Below, in pieces: positions 44,202 to 53,596 of a stretch of 64,000 nucleotides of DNA (its first letter is position 1; each line of letters begins with the position of its first letter). A program made the position numbers and the translations under genes. Origin of the DNA: Amborella trichopoda (taxonomy: Eukaryota > Streptophyta > Magnoliopsida > Amborellales > Amborellaceae); the NCBI RefSeq assembly GCF_000471905.2, contig NW_006497023.1:1490638-1554637 (forward strand), given 5' to 3'. The notes under the pieces are model-generated. The model made no database searches. It had not been told where the DNA came from and saw only the letters and a list, made by a program, of their open reading frames with translations.

Positions 44202-45950
44202 TCAATCATCTGTGGGATGATCGATCCTTTGATGGTAAGCATAAGAATTTTCTTGAGTGTCGAGCCCAACTTGCTCACGGAACATAGCTTCTGGAAGCTC
44301 GATCATAGTTTGTTTCAATAATAATCGAAACAGTGCATGGACCCATTCTTTCTCAAAGGAGTAGACCTTGTTCCTATGCCTGGCGAAATAATCATCTCGA
44401 TTAAGATTCACTGGTGGGGGTACTCGATTATATGGATGTTGTTGCTTGCCTGCCTGGGGCATTGTCTTCGCTATGCTCACCCCTTTGGAGAGGTCCAAAG
44501 TTTGGGAGGGAGCCTTCTTTGGATCAATGACCATAACAAATGCACTGATTACTCCCTTTTATTGCCTACCCCGAGCGTTAGTCCAAGAGTTACCATTGCC
44601 CGATTGTTTCATGAGCTTACAAGCTGTAGTCGTGACCTGCCATGGTGGCTTGATAGAATTTCTATGCAGACTAATTTAAAGATGAGCTCTGACATGGAAG
44701 TTGGATTAGAGGCCTCGACATGTAGAGCAATTTCAGGTTGCATGTTCCGCACACACGTTTGGACTGCTTCCTTCTCAGGCATCGGATGGGGATGGCGAGC
44801 AGCTAAATTTCTCCATCTTGATATGAACTGGTCTACAGGCTCATAGAAGTCTTGAGTCAAGGTGAGAAGTTTAATGGTTTGGACCTGTCTCGAGACCTCA
44901 TAGAAGCGCTAATATAATAGTTTCTCCATTACTGAGTTTTGAGGTAGTCGAGCATACCACTAAAAAGCTGGGTCGTTAAGGGTTTCAACAAACTAATGGA
45001 GAAGAAGTCTCCCACCAGCCACTGTTTCTCCACATGCTATCAGGAAGTTGGCAATATGTTGGTTCGGGGATGTGGTTCCGTTGAATAGAGGAAACTTCTC
45101 TATCTTGTAATTTAAGGGAAATGAGACATGGTCAATGTATGAAGGGTACGACCATTGATAAATCGTTGCACCTTGTATCCCCGTAATTTGTCTGTTCTTT
45201 AGGCTATGGGTCACCATAGCATCAATGTATTCCTGAGAGATGGGATGCGGGACAGAATTGTCCTGTGAGGCAGAGGGAAGGGGCTGCCTTGGAGGTGCCC
45301 CATCAGAGTGATGGGAATTGACCTCATGGCCAGCTGAAACGTGCAGCATCTATACTATCAATCTTTTCCATCATCGTGTGCACCATATCGTCGAACTTGT
45401 TCATACGCTCTTCCTGCGAGTCGCTAGGCTCGTTTACAACCATTACTCTGATAGTTTCTCCAGGGAGATCAACGTTAGTTGTAGTTGAGGGCTTGCGAAC
45501 TTGACGGGTCGTGCGCAGTAAATCGGTCCGTTGAGAACTAGCATGCTCCGATTGGACTCGACTCTTGTATGCCGATCGCGTTAGGATCGATTCTCGACGG
45601 TCTTGGGACCGTGGCTGCTGAGTGGCTGAGTCATCTTCTACAACACAAACCACCATGCAGGGCTGATGGACGCCTTCTTTAAGCTTAATCATCTGAAGAG
45701 GGTAGAAGGCATTCAGGCAAAGAGGGTTGTCAGAACTGGTTGCCCCGGCCGCCTTTGTAAGAATTTGTAGACCTCTATCACGCTTAGCTCTAAGGCTTTG
45801 ATGGACCTCGAGAAAAAACTGTGATTTGGACTGCGACTTGCCAGCTCTTCTTCCATAAGAGAGAGTTGTCTGCATCTGGTGCAGCAAAAGATTAGGGTCT
45901 GAGATTGGAGTCATCTTGGGCCGAGGAGGAGAAAGGACTCGATCTTCCAT
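44202..45950 (-). pseudogene. Tat-3 gag remnant
   Basis: Minus-strand motifs: EERMNKFDDMVHTMMEKID (about 45420-45350), a block with MVTHSLKNRQITGIQGATIY and YPSYIDHVSFP near 45220-45120, KFPLFNGTTSPNQHIANFL near 45080, then EPVDQFISRWRNLAARHPHP and CVRNMQPEIALHVEASNPTS (about 44840-44690). The equivalents in Tat-1 and Tat-2 are colinear. The final part (44534-44202) approaches the knuckle region with YAYHQRIDHPTDD. The remnant is broken in several places. Confidence 0.8.
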
Positions 45951-45959
45951 TAGGTTTTT

Positions 45960-46712
45960 GCCCTAAGTGCTCTTATGGGCTCTAGAGACACAACCAAAAT
46001 GACAGGGCTGGTTTAGGATGGTACTGTTGGGAAAAATCTTTGAGTACCAAGGCTGGAGGTGCTTGCTCGAAGAAGGGGGAGCAAGAAAGAGCAGGGTTGA
46101 CTCATGAGGAGGCCTGAGTCGAGGGCAAGGGGTTGTGTGTGATAGTGACGCGTGTGCACCCCATGAAGAAGGATCATGAGTGACATAAGAGTCAGCCCGG
46201 GCTCATGCAAGTGGTCTTGCCTTAGCAGGCTGAGAACTGCGAGCAGGTGTCTGCAAGAGAACGGGTGGAGGCTTGTCCCTTACAGGGTGCGCTTGTGTGT
46301 GCTGAATAGGACGATGAGGAGGTCATCTCCTGTGTACTCGGGTTGGGGCATCAATAGCATTGCCTTGAGTAGTGAGATGCATATGAGCAGCCTGTGCAGG
46401 ACCTGGCCTTGAAAGGTACGATCCTAGACGCGGACTCGAGGTAACATAAGGGTTGCTCTGAGGTGTGGCTTGGCGGGGTGACCCACGAGTCTTGTGGATT
46501 GAGTGAGGGGTGGAGACCGCAGGGTCTCTACCTCTATGTGTCGAGCCTCTAGGGATAGAGACTCGTGGTGGTGCAAGAATGTGGGGGCTAGCCTTGCGGC
46601 GACCCACAGAAGCAATGGCAACTTTCTTGCCTTTTACAAAAAGGGATTGGGCAGCCTTTTGGCGTACGTCGGGAATACGATCGACAAGTGACTTGTCGGT
46701 GGCTGGGTGCAT
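45960..46712 (-). pseudogene. Tat-3 leader reading frame remnant
   Basis: The minus-strand frame starts MHPATDKSLVDRIPDVRQKA at 46712 and is open for 129 codons. It is Arg/Ser/Pro-rich with SPHILAPPRVSIPRGSTHRG and a later RPGPAQAAHMHLTTQGNAID. Corresponding frames lie at 10588-11600 and 52595-53350. Position before gag matches the extra upstream frame of Ogre elements. Function is unknown. Confidence 0.55.
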
Positions 46713-46992
46713 GCTGCGTGTTGCAAGGAGATGGGGAGTGAGGGACCTTCAAGTCCCTCCTTATATCGATCTAAGTTAAGACCTGGGAGCTAGATAAGGG
46801 GTCATTGCTCAAAAGCATGGTTCGAAATGAAGTTGGAGGAGCCTTGGGGACACTCGTGAATGTGTGGATGAGAAAATCCTCGATATGGAAAAATGGGTTA
46901 CTGAACCCGCAAGCCAAATGTGATGTGTAATAACAGAAAAACAGAAAGGAGAAACTAGCCTAACAAGTACGATCCGACTAAGGGGTAGTAAG

Positions 46993-47010
46993 TACCCAGT
47001 GGATTCGCTA
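46993..47010 (-). other. Tat-3 primer binding site
   Basis: TAGCGAATCCACTGGGTA on the minus strand, three bases from the LTR end, is the worn counterpart of the tRNA-Arg-type site at 10516 and is followed, as there, by CTTACTACCCC-like sequence. Confidence 0.75.
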
Positions 47011-47819
47011 AGCTGGTTAGATGCCTCGATCTTGCCCTCCCGATCTGGATGATCGGACGACACGTGTCTCTTGTCTCTAGGAGACCCAGGACTTTTGAAA
47101 TTGCTCTATCGATAACCTCATTCAAAAACAAGGGCCGGTATTACCAATTGACGAGAGAAGAATTTAAGGTGGGTTCGAGACTTACTCGAGCTGGCTCGTG
47201 TGGGCGCTCTCTTAGATCACGAAGAAAGCCCCTAATAGTAAATCTGGTTCGAAATCGCCTGCCTTGGCCTGTATTCTCCTGTTTTCTGCTATCACAGACA
47301 TATGACATCAAATGTTATAAGACAATTGAGTAAACAGACTTCACCTTTCCTCTTTGGTGAACGTACATAGGAGTGCACATTCAAAAAGAAGGAGAGAAGA
47401 AAGATGGGGGAGAGAAGAATTTGACCAGGCGGGGAGATCAACACAAAGACTAGGCTGGTAGGTTATTGGCTTGACGTGGCAATAAAACGGGCTCGATAAC
47501 TAAGATCGGCTCAACAGAATTACTGCTAGACGTCAATACCGATACTGACTAGCTAGATATTATGGTTAATCTATCATGGCAATAAAGTGGGCACAGTAAT
47601 TCTGACATAACAAAATTACGGCTAGACGACAAGACTACCATGATAGGCTAATCTCAACCCCTCTTAATTAAATGAAAGAATAATAGAAAGAATGGAGATC
47701 ATAAAGAAAGAATAAGAAGTAAGATAAGAGAGGAAGAAGAGAATAAAACGAAAGAGAGGAAGGGAAAGAAAGAAGGAAAAGAGTGTGAGGGAAGAGAGAA
47801 GGGAGGGGCAATGAGAGAA

Positions 47820-48515
47820 TGACACAGTCGGCGCACAACATCGCCGACTGTGTTTAAGAAAAGAGAAGTGAGAAGGACACAGCCGGTGCTAAGCATTAGA
47901 GGTTGTATTTAAGAAAAGAGGAGAGAGAAAGACACAGTCAGCATAAGCATTGCCGGCTGTGTTTAAGAAAAGAGGAGAGAGAAGGACACAGTTGGTGCTT
48001 AGCATTATCAGCTGCGTTTAAGAAAAGAGGAGAGAGAAGGACACAGTCGGTGTCAGGCATCGCTGACTATGTTTAAGAAAAGAGGAAAGTGAAAGACACA
48101 GTCAGCGCTAGGCATCACCGGCTGTGTTTAAGAAAATAAGAAAGAGAAAGATACAATCGGTGCTAGGCATTGCCGACTGTGTTTAAGAAAAGAGGAAAGT
48201 GAAAGACACAGTTGGCGTCAAGCATCGTCAATTGTATTTTAGGAAAATAGGATGGAGAAATACATAGTCGGTGTCAAGTATTGCTTGTTGTGTTTAAGAA
48301 AAGAGGAGAGAGAAGGACATAGTCGGTGCCAAGCATCGCCAGCTGTGTTTAAGAAAAGAGGAAAGAGAATGACACCGTTGGCACTAGGCATCAGCTGCTG
48401 TGTTTAAGAAAAGTGGACAGAGAAGGATGCATTCTGTGCCAGGCATCACCGACTGTGTTTAAGAATGAAGAAAGAGAAAGACACAGTCGGTGTCAACTAT
48501 TGCTGGATGTATTAA
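47820..48515 (-). repeat. Hairpin minisatellite in Tat-3 5' LTR
   Basis: About thirteen units of 52-58 bp. The first is the best stem-loop in the window: ACACAGTCGGCG at 47822-47833 pairs perfectly with CGCCGACTGTGT at 47842-47853 across an 8-base loop. Spacers are TTAAGAAAAGAGGAGAGAGA-like purine tracts. Several other units (near 48041, 48096, 48153, 48317) keep 9-11 paired positions. Confidence 0.87.
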
Positions 48516-48529
48516 AACAAGAGAAGAGA

Positions 48530-48855
48530 GAGAGATAGGGATGAGAAGGAGATAGAGAGAAAGAAAGATAAAGAGAGAGACAGAAAGATAAAGATGAGAA
48601 GAAGAGAGAGATAGAAAGATAAAGATGAGAAGAAGAGAGATAGAGACAAGAAGAGAGGGGAGGAGAGAGAAAAAGAGGAGAGAGAAAGAGAGAAGAAAAG
48701 AGAGAAAGAGAGGAAGAGAGAGAAAGAGATAAGAGGAGAGAACAAGAGAAGAGGGGAGAGAGAGGAGGAGAGAGAAAGAGAGGAGGAGAGAGAAAGTTAA
48801 CACATCGAAGGGTGCCAACCCTTTTCTTCTCTCTTCTCTCTCTCTTCAAGACGCA
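48530..48855 (-). repeat. GA/CT microsatellite of Tat-3 5' LTR
   Basis: This purine tract on the + strand runs from GAGAGAGAGATAGGGATGAG to AGAGAAAGTTAAC, followed by a short CTCTCTCTC block. It is equivalent to 32560-32885. Long Ser/Leu frames on the minus strand are compositional. Confidence 0.88.
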
Positions 48856-50399
48856 CCCACAAGCTTCAAAAGAAATTGAAACTTTATAGATGGTTGTGTG
48901 AAATGAACTGAAGATCCTTTACAATTTGGCTTTGCATGCTTATATGGAATTGGGCTCAAATATCTGTGGACCAAAAAAAACCTTGAATTGAAGATAATTA
49001 TAATTTATTTAACAATGTGTGGAATTCCATGGCATCCCCTGCTGCTGACTGAGAACTTGAGTGATCGTCCACGATTGATCCGAGGCCACTCTGATGCCTT
49101 TTTGATTGAAAGATGATTGTTTTCTTTTAGGGCTCGGTATGGTCATCGATTTGATACAAACGTCGAGCCATGAATCAAGTTTTTAAACCCTGATCATGAG
49201 ACTTGAAATTTGCTTGTGTCTTGAAAACATTGGATCTATAGTGTGCTCATTCCTTGATGTTGTTCTTTATTTTCTTCATTGAATCACACTAAGCATGCCA
49301 TCGCGATCACGTTGCAACAGACGCTGCTCGATTTCGTGTCTGGATGACGATTTCGTCGTCTTAAGTTTTTTACTAGAATCATGAAATCCCGCAGTCATAA
49401 TTTACAGTAGGTTTGACACCTCCGTGTATCAAATCTAACCGTTCATCGTAAGTGGGGTTTAGACCAATTATGGCCACATACCTTACGCACATAATGCAAT
49501 TGATTTAGTGTTGATCGGGTATGTAAGCGTCGTGATTTGGCTGTGAAGGGTGCTGCTGCTGAATTTTCTAAAATTTTTTTCACGGATCAGCAACTTCTCT
49601 CTTGTTTTTCTCCCTTCTCGGGCATCATCATGGGGGGTACCACATTTTGAAATGCTCGTCTTGACAAGACGAACATGTTTACATAATTTGACTGTGATCT
49701 GACTTCGAATGAGTGAGATATGGGCCCCAAAAGTCACTACCCGTGATAAGGTGCTAGAGGCCAATTTTGTCAAAATTGTTTCTTTGTGTTCAATGCTTTA
49801 GACATGTCTGATCACGATGAAACTTGGCAAGTGGCCTTTTGGAGTACTGATGAAGATCTTGAGCAGTTCTGAGGTAATTCTAAGACTATCGAGATTTCCA
49901 CTCCTTTATCAAGCTTTATTAAGCTGCTTCCTCTATATTACGAGCACACTATCGATCCGGAGTTTTCAAGATTCATCCAAAATTCAAGTCTCATGATCAT
50001 GCTTAAAAACATGATTCATGACTTGAAGTTGGTGTCAAATCGCTCGTCATGTCGATCCCTATAAGAAAACAATCATCTTTGGATCAAACAAGCATCAGAA
50101 CAACCCCGGAATAGTCTTGGAAGATCACACAAGTTCTTGAGCTACAAAAGGGACTGTTCTTAAATTCCACACATCCTTAGGTAGAGGTAAAATAGTCCTT
50201 TTGCAGCTATTTTTAGAATTCCTTTTAATTCAATTCAATTGTAATTATATTCAATTCTAGATAGTTTTTATGCATCCACCGATGTTTGGGCCCAATTCTG
50301 TGTAAACATTCAAAGCCAAATTGTAAAGGACCCCTCGGTTCATTTCTTCAATCAATCAATAAAGCTTCAATTTTTGCTTAAGCTCATGCGGGCGTCATG

Positions 50400-50740
50400 T
50401 AGAGAGAGAGAGAGAGGAGAGAGAAGAAAAGGGTCGATACCCCATAGTAAGGTAACTTTCGCTCTCTTCTTCCTATTTCTCTCATCTTCCACTTTTTCTC
50501 TCATTTTTCTCCTTCTCTCTCCTCCCCTCTTTTCTTGCCTCTATTTATTTTCTTCTTATCTTTGTCTCTATCTCTCTTCTTCTCATCTCTATCTCTCTCT
50601 TCTTCTCATCTCTATCTCTCTCTTCTTCTCATCTCTATCTCTCTTTCTCTCTATTCTTCTCATCTCTATCTCTCTTTCTCTCTATTCTTCTCATCTCTAT
50701 CTCTCTTTCTCTCTATTCTTCTCATCTCTATCTCTTTCTC
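50400..50740 (+). repeat. GA and CT microsatellite of shared LTR
   Basis: A GAGAGAGAGAGAG run is followed by TAAGGTAACTTTCGCTC and then a regular ATCTCTATCTCTCTTTCTCT repeat of about 40 bases with TATTCTTCTC. Frames through it are compositional. Confidence 0.9.
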
Positions 50741-51530
50741 CTCTGCGATGCCTGGTATCGCCTGTGTCCTCCTCCCTCCTGGTATCGCCTGTGTCCTCCT
50801 CCCTCCTCTTTTCTTAAACACATTCGACAATGCCTAATGCCGTCTGTGTGCTTCTCTCTTCTCTTTTCTTAAACACAGCCGGCGAGGCCTGGTGCTGCCT
50901 GTGTCTTCCTCCCTCCTCTTTTCTAAAACACAATCGGCGATGCTTAGCACCACTTGTGTCCTTCTCTCTCCTCTTTTCTTAAACACAGTCGACGATGCCT
51001 AGCACCACCTGTGTCCTTCTCCCACTTCTTTTCTTAAACAAAACTGACGATGCTTGGCGCCGCCTGTGTCCTCCTCCCTCCTCTTTTCTTAAACACAACT
51101 GGTGGTGCCTGGAGCAGCCTGTGTCCGTCTCTCTCCTCTTTTCTTAAACACAGTTGGCGATGCTTGGTGCCACCTGTGTCCTTCTCCCTCTTCTTTTCTT
51201 AAACACAATCGGTAATGTCGGGCACCGCCCGTGTTCTTCTCTCTCCTCTTTTCTTAAACACAATCGACGATGCTCAGTGTCACCTTTGTCCCATCCTACC
51301 TCTCCTTCTAACACAGCTGACGATGTTTAGCACCGCTTGTGCCCTCTCTCTCTTCTTTGTCTAACCCAGTCGGTGAAGGCTTAGCACTGCCTATGTCTTC
51401 TCATGCCTCCTTTCCCATCACAGCCAGTGAGGGCCTAGTGCTGCCTGTCTCCTCTCTTCGTCCTTCCACCACAGTCGGCGGAAGCACACCTCTGCTTGTG
51501 CCTTTTCTTTCTTTCTCCTCCTCTTATTGT
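50740..51530 (+). repeat. Hairpin-type minisatellite of shared LTR
   Basis: About fourteen units of 50-60 bp follow the form TTTTCTTAAACACAGCCGGC, then GATGCCTGGTGCCGCCTGTG, then TCCTCCTCCCTCC. Arms are less complementary than in Tat-3 (for example ACACAGTCGACGATG facing CACCTGTGT), but the unit length and CT spacer are those of the other arrays seen from the other strand. Confidence 0.75.
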
Positions 51531-52349
51531 CGTCTGTGTCTGTCTTTGCCCCTTCCTTCTCTCTTCTCTCACACTCTTCTGCTTCTTTCTTTCTCTTCCT
51601 CTCTTTCTTTTTATTATCTTCTTCTTCTCTTATCTCACTTCTTATTATTTCTTCATAATCTCCATTCTATCTATTATTCTTTCGTTTGATTAGGAGGGGT
51701 TGAGATTAGCCTATCATGGTAGTCTTGTCATCTCGCCCTAATGTTGTTGTGTTAGAATTACTATGCCCGCTTGATTGCCACCACATACTAACCATCGTGT
51801 CTAGCTAATCAATATCGGTATTGACGTCTAATAGTAATTATGTTCAGCCCATCTGAGTTATCGAGCCCATTTTAATACCACGTCAGGCCAATTACCTACT
51901 TAGTCATTGTGCTGATCTCTCTGCCTGGTCAAATTCTTCTCTCTCCCATCTATCTTCTCTCATTCTTCTCTCCTTGTTTTTGAATGTGCACCCTCGTGCA
52001 TGATCACCAAAGAGGCAAGGTGAGGTCTTTTGACCTATCCGTCTTATAACATTTGTCATATGTGTATGATTGTAAAAAATAAGAGAATATAGGCCAAGGG
52101 AGGCGATTTCAAACAAGTTTTACAACTGGGGGACTTTCTTCATGATGTAAGAGGGCGCTCACGGAAGCCGGCCCGAGTAAGTCCCGAACCCACCTTAAAT
52201 TCCTCTCTCATCGGTAGGTTCACCTGCCTTTGTTCTCGAATAAGGTTCCCGAGAGAGCGATCTCAAAAGCCCCGTGTCTCCCCAAAAATCGAGACGCGTG
52301 TCGCCCGATCATGCTGATTCGAAAGGCGAGATCGAGGCACCTAACTACT

Positions 52350-52367
52350 TGGTGACTCCACTATGGA
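52350..52367 (+). other. Tat-2 primer binding site
   Basis: TGGTGACTCCACTATGGA follows the LTR end and corresponds to the tRNA-Arg-type site at 10516, with the same downstream ACTTACTACCCC context. Confidence 0.78.
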
Positions 52368-53596
52368 ACTTACTACCCCTTTGTCGGATTGTTCTTATTT
52401 TCCTAGTCTCTCCTTTTGTTTTCGACATTGCACACACATGGTTTCTGGGTTCCTTAACCCCTTAATCTGGATCGGGGATTTTCTCATCCCTACATTTGTG
52501 AGCTTACACCTGGAACAAGTTCCTCGAACTTTGTCCTCATGTTTCCTCTTGAGAAAAGACCCAGTATCTAGCTCCCAAGCCTTAACCTGGATAGGTGTCA
52601 AAAGGGACTTACAGGTCTCTAACTCCCCATCTCCTTGCCCTAGTGGAATATCCACCACAACGCTTTGTAATGGCAGCTCGTCAGCTACCCCTCATAGCAT
52701 GGACCTTGTCACTAGCAAGTCACTTGCCAGTCGTATTGTCGAGGTACACTGAAAGGCGCCCCAGTCCCTTGACAAGTTGCCCTTGTTCCTGTGGTTCGCC
52801 GCAAGGTCACCCTCTACACTCCTGCACCACATCAGGTCTGTACAACTAGAGACTCAAGACATCGAGGAGGAGACCGTGAGACCTCCACCTCTCGCACACA
52901 CACTAAGACTCGTGGGTCATCCATTCAAGCCACACCTTGGGGCAACTCTTATGTTACCTCGAGTCAGTGTTCAAGATTCGGCTGCCTTGGGCCAGGTCCT
53001 GTACACATTATGCATGTGCACTCCATCACTTGGGGAAACGCCATTGCTGTGCAAACCCGAATACATGAAAGACAACCCCCTCGTCCTTCCTCTCAATACA
53101 CACTTACTCACCCCGTAACGGGCAGTCCCTCACATGTTCCCTTGCAGACACATGCTCATGGTCCTCGGCCTCTTACGGTTGGACCTCCTACTCGAGCTCG
53201 GGCTGACCCCCGAGTCACACGAAATGCTACTTCAATGGGTGCACACGCGCCACCTTCCCAAACTACCGCTTGCTCCCAACCTAAACATCGTCGATAGCCG
53301 GTTCCCTTTTCCTCTATCGTTCCTCCTTTCGGCAGAAACCTCATGACATTGTACTCAAATGTTTTTCCTAAGAGTACCATCCTTAGTCAGCCTTGTCAGG
53401 TCGACCATGCTTCTAGATCCCACAAATAGCTCGGGGCAAAGGCCTGATGATTGATGAAGTTCTACGACTCCCAAGATAGCAGCCTAAGCTGGTCCCTGTC
53501 CATGGTCCACATTCATTGCTTCATCTTATAGACATGGCTGTCTCAAGATTTAAGAAGGTGGGCTAACCTTGACCCCAGTGTCAGTTCTGGAAAGAG
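52368..53596 (+). pseudogene. Tat-2 leader with reading-frame remnant
   Basis: The region is colinear with the Tat-1 leader: GGTTGTTCAAACC/GGTTTCTGGGTTCC-type start, CCTTAACCTGGATAGGTGTC against CTCACCTGGATCGGTGTGAG, and TCGAGGTACACTGAAAGGC against TGTGGTACGCTGGAAGGC. Open stretches at 52363-53346 are Pro/Ser/Arg/His-rich. The leader is interrupted after AAAGAG at 53596 and resumes at 56518. Confidence 0.55.

Larger units (their letters stand above)
31044..49939 (-). mobile_element. Tat-3: Tat/Ogre-like element (-), fullest copy
   Basis: In element order (right to left): 5' LTR 49939-47014, tRNA-Arg-type primer site 47010-46993, leader frame, gag, linker module, RT and two RNase H domains (42461-40870), integrase (40308-39208), a 4.9 kb tail with repeats, and 3' LTR 34290-31044. 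ACGAG flanks it at 31039-31043 and 49940-49944. LTRs differ at about one site in seven by eye, so the insertion is probably several million years old. A protease was not recognised. It is broken, with well over ten breaks. Confidence 0.87.
47014..49939 (-). repeat. Tat-3 5' LTR (about 2.9 kb)
   Basis: On the minus strand it ends GGCATCTAACCA at 47014, next to the primer site. U3 blocks occupy 49939 to about 48950, the TATA region about 48947-48940, CT sequence 48840-48530, the hairpin array 48515-47820, and the R/U5 end to 47014. It is colinear with 31044-34290 at about 85% by eye; its outer end is a little shorter than in the partner. Confidence 0.85.
7882..52347 (+). mobile_element. Tat-1: Tat/Ogre-like element (+), split by two insertions
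   Basis: Parts in order: 5' LTR 7882-10512, primer site 10516, leader, gag, RT, first RNase H, start of the second RNase H up to 16349, then the nested Tat-N element (16350-26625), the rest of the second RNase H 26626-26838, tail 26839-30098, and 3' LTR 30099-31043 plus 49940-52347, the last split by Tat-3. No integrase or protease domain was recognised. The dual RNase H, the tRNA-Arg primer site, the long leader with a reading frame before gag and the long 3' tail place it in the Tat lineage, closest to Ogre. It is heavily broken, with well over ten breaks. Confidence 0.82.
49940..52347 (+). repeat. Shared Tat-1/Tat-2 LTR, right piece
   Basis: It resumes with CGAGCACACTATCGATCCGG, the exact continuation of the left piece ending at 31043. 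AATAAA lies at 50358-50363, the GA tract at about 50401, CT-rich sequence to 50740, a hairpin-type array at 50740-51530, and then the conserved R/U5 end (TGAGATTAGCCTATCATGGT, AAGTCCCGAACCCACC, AGAGCGATCTC). It ends GGCACCTAACTA just before the Tat-2 primer site. Confidence 0.85.
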
